64,000 nucleotides of DNA from Gleditsia sinensis (taxonomy: Eukaryota > Streptophyta > Magnoliopsida > Fabales > Fabaceae): NCBI GenBank assembly GCA_037074535.1, contig CM073468.1, positions 60,640,969-60,704,968 of the forward strand, in the 5' to 3' direction. The translations under genes and the position numbers were made by a program. This document shows, one piece after another, positions 14,501 to 29,500 of the stretch (position 1 is its first letter; each line of letters opens with the position of its first letter). The notes below the pieces were generated by a model, which saw nothing but the letters and a program-made list of their open reading frames with translations, searched no databases and was not told the DNA's origin.

Positions 14501-17500
14501 CACAAGGTATGGTGGGCTTGTGTTTTGTCCCCACTTCAAACCCTATGGGCTTTCGTATGAGGGGGCATGTTAGAGATTATCATAATATTATTTATGAACC
14601 TTCATTTAACAGCTTAAGTTTTTGAGTTGAAATGATTTTTGATAGCCACAAATAATAACATCTTGAAAAATGCTTCTCATAGGATGGTTTTCAATTACCA
14701 TTTCTCTTTATAAATGGTTATCATGAGATGTAAATTTGATTATTTGAATATTAAGTTTAAGAAGCAAACCTCTGTCATTTGGAAATTGTTCTCTCAATCA
14801 GAACCCGGATTAAATTATTGCAAAGTTTTATTCAAATGCATTGCATATTATTTAAAGCTCCTCAGGATCTGTCAACTATGCTGAAATACATGGGAACTTT
14901 TTTGGTTTACAATAATATGTTTCATTTTAAATTCTGATCAAACTTGAATGAGAGTTACACAAACTACTATTTTACGGCCCCACCCTGAATGCAGAGGCAA
15001 CAAGACAAACAGAAGAGCAAACTAAAATAATTAAAAGTTTTATGAAGAAATATAAGATATAAGGATGCCAGCACCAGATGCTGGGGCAAGACACATACAT
15101 ATGGCAATAATAAGAGTTATTCTTTTATTTTAGATTTCTTCATTTTCAGGCAGGCCGTATGGAAATGTATTTAAATCATAATAGATAGTTGGTCCTGTTG
15201 AAATGATTTTTCCCTACAGTTCCCACTTCTCAGCATTTGGTGATCTACAAATCTTGTTTGCCAATAACAATTGAATTTCACAATATATGAAACAACTGAT
15301 GCCTAAATATGTAATTTGTACTTTACGTAATAGTCAAATGGAGATTCAACTTTAAATGCATTCTTACGCAATAAACCGTTTGAGAACTTCAAGAGCACGA
15401 TAAGGGACTCTGTAGCTGATGGATTTGGATTTTTCATATGTGGTGTTTGGATAACATTTTTAGTATATCTTCAGGTACATGACTCCAATTATGCTTTCAA
15501 CACAGACAAACATAAAACCTACATATCCATATCTGTTTTAGGAATATATCCATGTCATTGTGCAAGCGTGTTGGATTTACTGAGCTTTGAGTTTGATGGA
15601 GTCAGGCCAATCTCTTTGTACATAGTGAAATTAATGCAGCTAATTTGTTTTGTGATCCCTTATCTTTTGTATATTCTTGATAAGTGTCCACTTTTGAGTT
15701 TTGAGGCAGGATTAATTGATAATTTTTCTCTCTTTGGTGTGGGATGATATGGTTTATTGTGAAATGTGGATTCATCTTTAATATGTATTGAATTGTTCAA
15801 AACTTCCAATGTTTAAATGTTATGCTTTATGAATGTGGTACAGAGGTTCAAACTGGCTTTTGTAGGTTCCTAGAAATCGGTATTGGGGTTTGCATCCTCC
15901 TCCCGCTCCTCTTGAAGATGTAGTAGATGATGGCTTGATGACAATCCAAAGAGCTTCTTTCCTGAGGAAAGCAGGTGTAGAAACAATAGTAGATAATGAT
16001 CTTTTTCTGAACCCTCCAAATAGAGCTGATTTGTTGAAGTCAGCAATCAAGAATATTAGCAGGTTTACATTCCTTGAATTTGTTAATTATTTTCATTTTC
16101 GGGTTGTAGTCACTGCTGTCTCTGACGCTCAGACACACCTATAAATGTTTCCACATACCTTCTATATTTCTTTTTGGATGATCAGGAAGAAAAGTTTGGG
16201 TAGGAGAAGAGAACTACATTTGGAATATGTAGGTTTTGATGTAGTATCATGATAGCATTTTATAATGTAAAATAAATTATCCACATGGAAGCTTTCGTAT
16301 AGCTGTAGTTATGGCTTGTGATTATAGTGTCAATAAGGACCTTTATTGATGAATGTCATTTTTTATAGGTATTTGGAGGCCTGTCGAGAAAAAAACTTAA
16401 CGCAATCAGTGAGGGAGGGAGTTGACACTCTATTAATGTATCTATATAGAGCTCTAAATCGTGTTGACGACATGGAGAGGCTGGCATCTTCTACAAACTG
16501 GTGTGTTGTGGTACGTGCATGTTATAAATGGTTTGGTTTATACTTTATACAAGTCAGAAGACTTAATACTGTATTGCATATATTTCATTGATCCAAAAAG
16601 TTTTAACACAACACTTTCAAATTTGGAAAATAAATTATGTAGTAAATGGAATGGCTCCTTTTTTTAGATGGATTTTGAAAATTTATTAGAATGAGAGAAG
16701 AGTACAAAGGAGGAGGTTAAGATATCGTCCTAGAGTTAGAAAATAAAGTAGAAACCAAAAGGAAGCAAAAAACCTAGAGGTTCAATTGATCAAGAATAAC
16801 CGATAGTGACACTGCCTTGAAGCAACCATGAGAAGAACACCGAAGGGAAGCCATAGACATTATCCTGTCCCATAATAACTGTAGAGGCAAAGAGACACCC
16901 TTAAAAATATGAGCATTCCTTTCCAGCCAAATACACCATGATACAGCAAAGGCAGCTCATTGCAACAGTATTTTTGCCTCCTTCTACCAAGCTCTTTATA
17001 CCCTGCCAAGATAAAGTGTTCTTAGGCCAAAGGGCCCACCAAACTATGCCCACAATGCTGAATAATTTGTTCTATATAAAAAGGCCACCTGATAATATAA
17101 AAAAAATATGTGCAGTTGATTCTTAGTTGGCTATACAGATAATAGGGGAAAGAGCTCTTTTTGCTCTTCAGATGGTTTTGTCAAGAAGAAACCAGTTCCT
17201 ATTAGGAGAGTGAATAAGAAATTAGAAATAGGACTTACAAGGAAATGCTAGAATATTTATAATTTATAGTAGAGTCTCTAAAGAGTTTTGAAGATTTAAT
17301 TGTCCTTGTCCCTGGTATGGTCTTGAGGACTTCCCATGAATCAGAAATCCTTTAATATGTACTTATAAAGAATAAATGCAAGCTCTGTTGTTATTGTATA
17401 CCAGTCCTTGCTTGCAAATCACTCATGGCTACCCTTTTTATTAATAGGCCATCAGATTTAAGAAGATCAAATGACCAAAATTAATCTAGTGGAAGAAATT

Positions 17501-20500
17501 TGCAGTATTTAAAATTCATGCTCCCTACAAATGATTATGGTAATATCCCATCAGTCTGTTCTCTCAAGTTGGTAACATTCGGAATGAATGTCTCTGAAAT
17601 TTCTTATTCTTTTAGCAGTTTTGGGTATCTAGAAACTCGAGGCTGGGATAGCTTATCCTTTGGACAGTCTGGAAATTTCTGGGATCTGAAATATAATTGT
17701 TTTAGTTGTGTTCCTAAATTAGATTACTTTTAAAGCCTAAGACAATGATTTATGCAATATTGCTGTTAAACTGTGCAATCTCGTTATTCCAATGCAATGC
17801 ACAAACACAATGGCAATTGTCAGGGATTGGCTTGAAGGATGACCTTACGGCATGCATGGACTGTGCAGGAGGAGTTGGAGCAAATTTTAGAAGGGTCTGG
17901 ACACTTACGGACACTTGCTTTCCTATATGCAAGTAAAGGAATGAGCTCAAAGGCTGTGGCTATCTGGCGCATCCTGGCAAGAAATTATTCATCGGGCCTC
18001 TGGAAAGACCCAGCTTTGGAGAGTGTACAGGATTGTAGAGCAAATTTTGTTTCTGGTAAGGAAATTGCTGCGGCTGAAGCTTCAAAGATTCTTGAGGAGT
18101 CATCTGACCAAGATTTGATTCTACAACATCTTGGATGGGTATGCGTGACTTTTAAGAAGTTTGGTATAATTTAGATGATGATCATATGATTCTTCTTTTG
18201 ACCTTTTTCCATTTCAGATTGCAGATATCAGCCAGGTGCTTGCAGTTAAAATTTTAACATCAGACAAACGAGAGATCCAGCTTTCTCCTGGTGGGCCTTG
18301 ACTCTCTAAGCGGGTCCATACTCTGATTAATTTTATAATTGTTACCTTTTGGGTTCTTGTTTCTTATATTTTGGTTTACTCAATGGATTCCCTGCTTTCA
18401 TGGTCTATATTGAGGAGGACAATTTTTGAATGTACTTTTCAATTTTTCCTAGTTTGGAAATTATACTTCTTGTCAAGTTGTTGCCAATTTGTGTGGTCCC
18501 ATGGTTTCAATGATACCACATACAAATTCAAACCACAGACAGTTCCCACATTGATTTTTTTTTGGCAGAGCTTGATGATATGTGGCAACACAAATATTTT
18601 TGTTTTGGTGACTAAATTGTAGTTTCTGTGGTGTTATAATATATGTCTTGCTGTATCTGAGGGGAAGGAGCTGTATCAGATAGTTCTATATTGTTATGAT
18701 CGTGTAATACATCGTTATGAAATTTTCGGTCTACATTATGAACATCATGGCTTATTGAGCCCAATTTTTTATTGTTGAATAAGATGCCTATATTTGACGG
18801 AAAGGAAGACCTTTGCCCTCTATATGTTATAATTACAAGGACTGCCCTGAATATAAATGGTAGCATTCTTTTGTGAAACTGATTGTAAATTGTGACGATG
18901 TGCATTGCTTATGTTTCTCCACTATCATAGTAATGGATATGTTTTCGTTGCTGTTCATTATACATACTCTATATGTAATTATTGGTTATCGATAACTTCA
19001 TTTCTTATTTCAGAAGAAGTTATTACAGCTATTGATCCACAGAAGGTAGAAATTTTACAAAGGTATACCATGTATTATCTGTTGGTAGTATGCCCATTTC
19101 TTTTAAATTGATGTTAATCTCTCTGAAGATTCTTTTGAGCTGTTGTTCTCTTTTTATCATTCTTTTTTTTTTTATGATCTTATATTAAATTTAGGAGCTT
19201 GTAATCATAGTTATGGTTGCTTAATAAAAAAAGACTAGGTCTGGTTCCTGTTGCTTTAAGTTACAGAAAAGCTTATTAGTTGTTACTATTCTCCAATCTC
19301 AAACCAGTGTGAAATTCCTGCCCATGAATAACTATTTTTTCCCTTGGTACTTGTAATGTAAAATATATCTCTTGGTTACATCTACCCGTGAGAAGTTTAA
19401 TCAGTAGAAAAAGAGAGGAGAAACTATAAAGGAAGGAGGATGATATATCCTCCTCAAACAGCTTAGATGAAAATAACATTACTAAAAAGAATTGTAAATG
19501 GGATCACGGACTTACAATATCAGTTCCTTGTGTGTCTATTTAAAATAATGAAACTAGACCAAGTACAAAACAATTAGTATCAACCCAACCCACTAGTTGA
19601 CACATTGATTATTTAATCCAGCCCAACTCACTATTCTAACACACCCTCTAAGTTGAAGCATAGATATTTATCATGGCAAGCTTGTTACAAATGTAATCAA
19701 CTTTATTACCATGGACAGCTTTAGTAAAAATATTGGTTAGCCGTTGACCTGTCCTTATATTTGTAGTACAAATAAGCCTTTGTTGTATCTTCTCAGGAAC
19801 GAAATTACAATCAGCCTCAATGTGTTTTGTTCTCTCATGAAACATAGTGTTGGATGCAATATGAATAGAAAATTGTCATCAATGCTTCATAGGGCTGCTC
19901 CCCCTGAAACCAATCTCACCTAGCAAGTGTTCCACCTACACCATTTCACAAGTAGCTTGGGCCATAGATCGATATTCTGAATCAACACTTGATTTAACAA
20001 CTAAACTCCGCTTCTTACTCTTCCACTAAATAAGGTTTCCTTCCACAAAGACATAATAACTTGATGCTGATCGTCTATCTACTGGAGACCCTACCTAGTT
20101 CACATAAAAAAAACCCTTCTACATCAGTGATCATGATTCTAATATAATACACTACATCTAGGGCTCCCTTTAGATATTTAAGTGTATGTGTAACAACTTC
20201 TAAGTGACTAGTTCGTGGAGATGACATACATTGACCAACTACACTTATGGGGAAGGCATTGTCTGGGCAGGTCACTGAGAGGTAGTTAAGTTTCCCTGCC
20301 TATTTTTTATATCTTTCAACATGTTGAAGTGCATTCCCATCATCAACTATACGTTTCATATTGGGAACCATTTGGCTCTTGCAAGGCTTGGCTCCTAGCA
20401 TTTCTATTTCTTTATGTAAATCTAGGAAATACTTCCTTTGTGAGATAAAGTACCCTTCCTACTCTGAAAAACTTCAATGCCCAAGAAGTACTTAAGAGGG

Positions 20501-23500
20501 TCAAGATCTTTTGTTTGGAACTAGTCTAGAGGAAAGATTTGAGATCCCCATTGCTGGCTTCATCATTACTTGTGATTACTATGTCATCCACATAAACCAT
20601 AAAAAAGATACACTGATTAGTTGACCAGTGATAAAATTTGAATGATGAAAATTGCTTCATTGTAATTGAAATTGTTAAACAACGTGGCTGAATCTTCTAA
20701 ACCGAACAAATTGGGATTCCTTCAGACCATATAATGACTTTTTAAGTTGGGAAACTTTCCTATTTTCCTCTTGAGCCACAAGGCTAGGCATTTCCTCCAT
20801 ATTACTTCTTGTAAATACCCATGCAAGAAGCCATTTTTGACATCTAGATGATGAAGGGATTAATGATAGACTACTACTAGTGAGATGAAGAGCCTATTAG
20901 AGAATAGCTTAGCAACTAGAGAAAAAGTATTAAAATAATCAATGCCATTGGTTAGGGATTTATATGAACTTGCCTAATTCTACCTCAAAAGTTAGTTCGT
21001 CAGGGGAGGATTGCAAATTCATATATATAACACTCGACTTCCTTTGTTAACCGATGTGGGAAAATCATTTCCGACCCATTTAAATTGCGCATCCTTATGT
21101 CAACTCTATCGTTAACCTGCAGAAGTGGCAAAGAATCTTCATATATGCGCCTATCGACGAGTTGAGGGTAGGCTCTGATACCATATAATACAAATTCACC
21201 TAACTCCATATCAAAAGTCAGCTCGTATGGGGAGGATTATAAATTCATATACATAACACAATCTATGTGGGACACATCAAGGATAACCCTTGACAAGTAA
21301 ACGGGCTTTCAAACAAGCCATAAAGCCATTGGGTTAACTTTAACTGCATATACCCATCTACATTCAATAGCTTTCCTGCCACTAGGAAGATGAATCAAAT
21401 TTCATATTTGATTATGGTCAAGTGCCTTCATCAACTTTGTCATAGTTGCTTGACAACTATCATGATCAAATACCTTGGTGATTGTAGTGGGGATGTTAAT
21501 GGAGTTCAGGAAGCTACAAAAGATTGGGCAGGAGATGATATGCCAGTGTATGAAATATATGAAGAAGTAGGAGAAGTAAAAGTAGTTTACCTTTTTGAAG
21601 AGCAATGGGATGGTCAAGGCTAGAATGAGATGGAGAAGGAGAATCTACAGGTTCCTGATGTAAAGTAACAGTTACAAGCAGTGAGTCAAAAACATCAATG
21701 GGTGCCTTGGTCGATTACTTCAAATGATGAGTATAGGCCTTAGGGAATGGAATGATAGGAAGAGGATGTGAGCTAGTGGAAACATGTTCAGACGTAACTA
21801 TAGAGGAAGGGGGAATATGGGAAGATTGTATTAGGTAAACCAAAAAATAATCATCATGATTTGCAGTGGGATGAGGTGGCGGCTTACAAGTGAATAGAGT
21901 AGTCCAAAAAAAAATGTAATATCTGCAGATATACCCTAAATATACTTAAGGGATTTGGGATCTGGTTTAGAAACTTGTGGCTGATCATCTTGAACGAAGC
22001 AAGTGCACCCAAAAATTCTAGGAGGAAGAGGAAAGAGAGATCTAGAGGGAAACAAAATAGAGTACAGAATTTGTGCATGAAGAATAGAAGAAGGCATACC
22101 ATTAATTAAATGATAGGCAGTTGAAATGGCACCACCTGCCCAAAATTTCATATGAAAACATGAGCACCCTAACAACTTCCATTAAATGTCTATTTTTTCT
22201 TTCAACTAGAAGATTGATGGATAATGCATTGCTCAATCATATGGAAAGTAAAAGTAGTAGGAAAGTATTCTTCGTCATTATTACTCCTTAAGGTATGCAC
22301 AACAAGATGTAATTTAGTTATGATTTCAGCAAAAAAATATAGAAAATAACTTAGAATGATTCTTCATTAAATGAAGCCAAGTAGTACAAAAATAGTCATC
22401 AACAAAAATGATGAAATGCAAAAAACCAGATTTGGACTCAATGGGGCAAGGGCCCCAAACATCTGAATGGGCAAAATCTCAAATAGGGACATGGACTGTA
22501 TATTAATTCTAGGGTGATATGTGATTCTTTGATGTTTGACAAACTGACATGAGTCACAATTTGGAATGGAAATAGAACTTAAACTAGGACATAATTTCTT
22601 CAAAGTATCCAGAGGTGGATGGCCCAGTCAATAATGAAGATGAAGGGGAGAGAGACTACAGGAACAACCAACCAGCTGTGGCACAAGATATGTTTGTTGT
22701 GAAGAATGTACAACCCATTAGACTTATGACCTCTACCACTAATTTTTTTTCATCCTAAGATCTTGAAACAAACAATAGTCAAGAAAAATTGAAAATTTCA
22801 CTAGTAATTTTGCTAACAGATAACAAATTAAAAGGAAATTGTGGTACGCATAAAGTAGAATCCAAAGAAAGAAAGGATTCTGGGGAAGCAGATCTACTGT
22901 TGATGACAGAAGCTAATGATCTGTTAGCAAGTGTAACAGTAGTTAGGATTGAAAAAGATTGAAAGGAGGATAGAATATGTGTGTTCCTATTCATATGATT
23001 TGTAGCACCTAAGTCAATGACCCAACTACGACAAGATGAGAAAGTTATGTTACTTGGCAGAACTAGAGTCGCAATGGATGAGGAGCCTCTAAGTGATGTA
23101 AAGCCTGAAGCTGGGTGTAGTTAGCAAATTCATTGGGCTTAGAGAGATGGTCTTCACTTCTAAGTCAAACAGACCAAGAGTAGATAATATGCCATCTCTT
23201 GTAACAGCATTGGCAAACTCTTGCCACTACAATTGCACTAATTTACCATTCAATTTCTAGCATTATCTTTTCACGTGCCCAGTTTCCCCACAGTAATAGA
23301 ATACTTGAGGGCTATTATTGTGGCCTCTACCACAACCACCATGAGAACCATCAATTCTACCACCACTTCTGCCTCTACCTCCACTTTTACTGACAACTGT
23401 TACAGACTCACAAGCTTTTGGTGTATTAGAGACACCTTTATTAGAATCCTTGGAAACTGGGAGTAGGTGGGCATAAATATTGTTGAGGGATGGAAGCACT

Positions 23501-26500
23501 CCCCATGTAAGCAATTGCATGTGAGAATCTCATATTTGGAACTCAACATTGTACCACTACCTGCCCCTATTGTTCTTGCACTTTCTTAATATCCTTAGTG
23601 ATTGGAAATATGGCATGCATTTCTTCAAAGGTTTACATCACTTCTGTATAATACTCGATTAGGGTACAACCCCTCCATTCAGCCCAACATATATACAATA
23701 ATAGCCCATGAACATCAGATAAATCCTATTGACTTTATACCTGAACTCAAGGTGATCTCACTATTCCTTCACCCAGGGTTACAATGCTGAGTGACATCAT
23801 CTAAGGTAGCATCCATAGAATTTTGAATTTGGTTACATATTTTATCGTCCTCCATCCTCCATTTTTTCTCTTGTGCCTCCTTATTAGTCTCAGGAGGTGA
23901 ATCATTTGTTAAATGATCTCTCTGTCAAGTTAGTCTAATAGTTCGCTTCCCCTGAAGATAATTTCTTTTCTCAATAAATTTATGATCAGTGATCATAAGA
24001 TACAATCTCAATCACAACTACTTTCTCAATCTTGCTTGCCATTACACTTTTAGAGTACAATGCTGATTCTTCCCTGGATTTTTCAGCCATATCTTAGCCC
24101 CTTGAACTGCAATTCACAACCTAACAGGACTACCCAGATTTCAAAACAGTGAGTGTAACAAAAGTGAACCTCCAGCCCTTACACAACCAAAACTGCAATC
24201 CCCTGTGGCCTGAAATGCTCGAAACATCCCTTAACCATTCAAAAAACGAAATTATGAGAGTCAAAACGCAAAAAGTCACAACCCTACTAGTGACCACTCA
24301 AAATCAAAGCCGTAGGAGCCAACTTCCAGCAAAAATGCACTGTTTTGGGTCACTCGCAAGCCAGACCGTCTCTGTTTTACAAGCCGCGCCTCCCTTGAGC
24401 ACCAAAACAGGGTGGTGTGCATGGAATCAGGAAAGTCCCTCTGTAGCCACCATACACATATTTCAGTCACTGAATACGCCACCACAACCACTCCCAAGGG
24501 TTCTGAACAGAACCCTGAAGAAGCTATTTTTTTTCTTTCACTTCATCCTAACCTAAGAACAATAGCGCTAATTTTGAACCAGAGGTTGTTTGTGCTCAAA
24601 TACCAAGTAAACAGAACAAAAATAAAGAAAGAAGATGGGATGGGAGAGAAAGAAAAGAAGAGTGTGAATGATATCACTAACTTACAATGCCAATTTCCTA
24701 TGTGTCTATTTATAATAATGAAATTAGGTCAAGTACAAAACAACTAGTATATATATGTGTGTATTTTCTTCCTCATGTTATGTAAATTGCTCTTTTATTG
24801 TTGAAATTTTGCTTCCTTCTTTCACCCTAGCTTCTTTTTTTTTTTTTTGTTTTAGGTATCTCCAGTGGTTGATTGAAGACCAAGATTGTAATGATACTCA
24901 GTTCCATACATTGTATGCCCTCTCACTTGCCAAATCAACAATTGAAGCCTTTGAGTCTGAAAATCCTGATGGTGGAAATGTAGAGATTAAAATTTTGTCT
25001 ACTATGATGAACTCAATCTTTCAGAGTCCTGTCAGAGAAAGATTGCAGATATTTTTGCAATCCTCAGACTTGTATGATCCAGAAGAAGTTCTTGATTTGA
25101 TTGAAGGATCAGAATTATGGTTGGAAAAGGTCAATTTAATTATTTTGATTGTTTTATTGCTTTTCTGACTTTGGTGATTTTATTATTTATGATTCGTGAT
25201 GGTCATAGATATGTTTTAAAATTCCTTTCCTTCTGCCTCTCTATCTGGTCATGCATGGAGTGTGAAAAATTGAAGAAGGATGGAGAGCTCCACATATTGA
25301 GAGCCTCGTACACTATCTGTTATGACTAGTGGGTGAGCAATGAAGAGATGGTCAGTGACTTGTCTCCTAGGATATTTTAGGGCAAAATGTAAATATAATT
25401 TATTACTCTGTAAATATATTAAATAAATATAAAATCTGGAAAATAATAAATATGGTTTTGAGATTTTTATAAGATCGATTATTACTACAGTATAACTTAT
25501 ATGTTGAAGTAAGTAAAAAAAAAAAAAATATTTAACAATCAAATAAGTTCTTATTTTAAAGTTATGGGTTTTAATGGCATTTGACATTTATAGGAATCCT
25601 CTCCCTTTCCAGTTTCTTCCCCTTTATGTACCTTCCCTTCTGTGTTCCTATGAAAGGCCAAACAGCCTTAGTGCAAGAGTTTTCTTTTGGTTCAAGGGAG
25701 GCTCTGGTAGGGAGCTTATTCTTGGAGGGGGAGAGGGGAGTGGGGAATCAAATCAACCCCCTTGCATAAGGATCCCTTGGCACTTGTGTTCAGCTAAGGC
25801 TCTTGGACAGCACAAATTTTTTTTAACTTTTAGTTTAATGTGGCATTTGACAGGCTATTCTATACAGAAGACTTGGGCAAGAGACATTGGTCCTCCAAAT
25901 TTTGGCTTTGTAAGATTCAAATTAACTTTGAAATGTCTTTGGAGTTCATATAAATTTTCATGAACCTATATTATCCATTCTCCATCAAAGTTGCATGCAT
26001 TTTCTTATTGTTGTATTTCTGTGAATATTTTGTATCAACCCATCAATTATTGTTGTATATTGTTTTAAAGTAGAAGGGTAGTTGACATATATTGATTTTA
26101 GCCATTCTTTACAAAATAACATACATTTCTATTGACACTAGCTGTGTGGGGCTTCATGAATATTTTCAAGCTTATATTCGCATACAGTATACCTGTACAT
26201 GTGGTATGCTTCTTCATGCCTCTCTCTGTGTGTCTGGTTTGTGTGCATTCTCTCTTTGTCCTAATCCCAGGATTGGGATAAGGAACTGCTAATATAGTGA
26301 AATTTTGTGTTGAGTTTTGCTGATATTATGATGTAGTGAGAATATTATCCACCAAAACCATATGTTTGTTGACAATAAAAAAGTAGGATTTATTAAATAT
26401 TTTAATCATTGATCAATCTAATAATATATGATGGGATACAGGTGGGAAACAATGATAATGAACAAATTGCTATGGTACTAAAACTTGCTTTAGTCTTTAA

Positions 26501-29500
26501 GTTAGATGAATGAAATGAACTATGAAGGCCCTTCAACAGTTGGTTTAATTGCCCTACCCTACTATGTTGGAGTAATCTGAGGAATTGATTAGATCAACCA
26601 TTGGAAGTTAGCTTCGGACATTATTTATAGAACAAAAGGAACAGTATTAATGAAATTAGAGGGTAAGCAATCATAGTAAACCCTGTTATGGTCAGGATAC
26701 TCCCTCTGTCTCCTCATATTGTCCTTATGACCAAATTTTAAGGAATGTAAAGCATAATGGTTATTTCCAATCATTCCTGCAGCCAAAGAAAAGTGTTATT
26801 GAAGTTACTGCTTGTAAGTAGTCAAATGAAGTTGAACCAAGGGTTAATATAAGAAAGAACTAATGTAATATTATGACATTCTGTTGACGAAAAAAATCTG
26901 TTGAAGACCAGAATACTTGTACAATAATATTGTAGACGTTCTTAAAAATATTTATTACTAGCAACAGAAAATTTGAGTGCAAGTGGTTCACAAACATGAT
27001 TAATCAGAAACCTATAGTTTTGTGTTTACTAATGATTGATGTGTATTGGCTCCCAGGAAACTGGAAGACAGTGAAGCTGCTGAGCAGTATTGTGCTGAGA
27101 TTGGCAGAGCTGATGCATACATGCAGTTTGTATTCCTTTCAGCCGTTGAATGCTTTCTTTATGTATGTAAAACGTTTTTGAAACACATCTCTTAGAATGG
27201 TCTTTTGCCTTTTTCTTCAATGTTATGATGACATCAGGTTGCTTGAAATGTATTTGGATCCACAAGATGGTAAGGATCCAATGTTTACGGCTGCTGTTCG
27301 CCTTCTCCACAATCATGGAGAATCACTTGACCCGTTGCAAGTTTTAGAGGTATTAAATTCATTCTTCTTCCTATAAAGATATAGAAGCACGTTATACTGA
27401 ATGTCTTCTTTCCCTTTCAATTCTATTGCAAAAATAAAATGGATATTTGGCAATTTGCACCTGAATGAAAGGAGTGGGAATGTTTCAGTGTCAAGATTGG
27501 GGGAATAATTATTTACTGAAGATAAAGTTAGATAATTTTATATAAAGGGATAAATGAACCTGTTATAAAAACCAATGAGTTTTAAGCTTGTCCATCATTT
27601 TAGTAAGGATGTTCGAGGTTGTGTTTTGCCCCAAAAGACATTAATTAGTAAGATGTTAGAAATGGAGCTGCAAAAGCTGGCCAATAATTTTGTGAACCCT
27701 ATGTGTTTTTAGCAATAAGGTAGCAAGTTTCACATAGTGAATGTTAATGGCAGTTTTCATCTGTACTCATGGAATCACTATATGTTATAACTTATTATCA
27801 GGCAAGAAATTTGTCAATGACTGCTTCTAAAAGCTTAAACTATTAAGCAAAGGTCTATGATTAGTTTTATTAAAATCTCTAACATGCCACCTCACATGAA
27901 AGCTTTTTGGGTTTGAAGTGTGGACTAAGCATGTGCCTGTCATATCTGCTGAAACAATTTTTCATTAAGAGAATGAGAGTTGGCAAGAATCAAACTCCTG
28001 ACCATTTGATGGTAGAGGCTTTAATACCATGTCAAGGATTATTTCAATTTAAGCTTTAGGTATTAACTGAAGGCCCATGATTGGTTTCATTAATATTTCT
28101 AACAAAATTCATATTTTACCACAGAGGCTGGCTCTCTACAGAAGCCATCTGTAGAATTATGTCCCTCCTAATATCTCTTGGGAATGTTGGGTGATTTTGT
28201 AAATATTTGTAATCTGGCTAGTTTCCTGTTTTATAATTACGTTGACTTCCTAGTTTATAGGGATTTTATTTCCCCTGTCCCAACCTTGTATCTTTGCCTT
28301 ATATCAAGGAGCAGAATCAGTTTCTGATCTCTCCTTTTTCCTATACAGCTGTATTGCAGCTCTTGTATTCTTTGTAAGAATATACAGAAATTTCCTCCCA
28401 ATTCTCTACTCTCCATTTTTGGTGGCATAATTTGGATTTTGCAATGACATGAGCTCATATTTCATGGAGGTTTGCTATTCCCTAAGAAGGGTATTAATTC
28501 AGTGTACGTTTGATAATTTAGTTCTTGCAAAGTTGTTTGTGGTAGTTTCAGTGTTTTGGTGTGGTGACTGCTACCACATCAAAGCACATATGTTGTTTTA
28601 GTTAGTCTAGGTGGAATGTGGAAGGATGAACATCTTATGGAAGAATGCCCAAAGAGAAGGCTGCAAAAGATAGGAGTATTCTTGTTGGAGGAGGGCCATG
28701 GAAGAGATGGTTGCTCTTGAATATAAAGTCAGTTGAACTTATTTCCATTGCTTTCTGGTAAGCAAGCTATTGAATGTAAGTAAGTCAGTGCTCTAAAAAT
28801 GAATCCTATTACCCATTTTGAAGTGAAGCTATGATTGGCAAAACTTAGGGCCGAAGAACAACACCACATACACTTGAGTCCTCATACCTTTATTTTAATT
28901 TTTGAAGAAGAATTTAACTACAAAATAAACTCCTAGAGGTCATGATAAGAGACAAATAAAAGATAATATTAAACTCCTAATTCTTTGCAAGTATGTACAG
29001 TAAGGTTGTAGATTGACAATATCTTGGCATGTTTCTTTATCAAATCCTAATATTTTAAACCTTCCGTTGAGCCACTTCCAAAGAAAAATACAATAGGAAT
29101 CATCCTATATTTTAAGATGGAGTTTCCAGTTTCTCATTCTATCACTTTTTGTCCTTTGTTTTCCTATTTTATTTCTTACCAACTGTGTCTAAGCCATTCC
29201 CAAAGCATGAATTGTACTTATGAAAGATCAGTCAGTTAAGGTAAGGGATTTTAGGCCCATTAGTATGGTATCAAGTGTATATAAGATCATCATGGAAGTT
29301 TTGTTGCTTTTGGGGGCAGTTTTCAGGGATACCAGAATTAGAGTGCTTTTGTAGTAGCTAGATAAATCTTTGAGGAGTTCAAACACCGAAAACATAAAGG
29401 GTTGGTGTTTAAATTGGACTTTGACAAGGCATATTGTAGGGTTAATTGGGATTTCTTGGATAAAGTTCTTGTCGAAAGGGTTTTGGGGATAGATGGAGAA

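Larger units (their letters stand above)
19395..24752 (-). mobile_element. Antisense Ty1/Copia retrotransposon, decayed (VPS3 intron 7)
   Basis: It is read on the minus strand. The LTR homology is clear between 19497-19583 and 24665-24750 (both contain TGTCTATTTA and AAGTACAAAACAA). A primer-binding site TGGTATTTGAGC is at about 24595-24606 (minus). The polypurine-like CAACTTAGAGGGTG is at about 19643-19656. Gag with a zinc knuckle (YYCGETGHVKR) lies at about 23263-23520, GAG-pre-integrase at 22367-22603, integrase at about 21940-22175 (WAGGAISTAYHLINGMPSSIL), and RNase H at 19648-19845. The right-hand (5') LTR lacks about the first 60 bp seen in the other. It is interrupted by a TRIM at about 20962-21276. 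Outer ends are approximate. Confidence 0.85.

Noticed and set aside
21000..21209. 69-codon minus-strand frame
   Set aside because: It lies inside the non-coding TRIM nested in the Copia element.
24149..24556. 135-codon plus-strand frame
   Set aside because: It is antisense to the 5' untranslated part of the intron 7 Copia element and has no recognisable domain.
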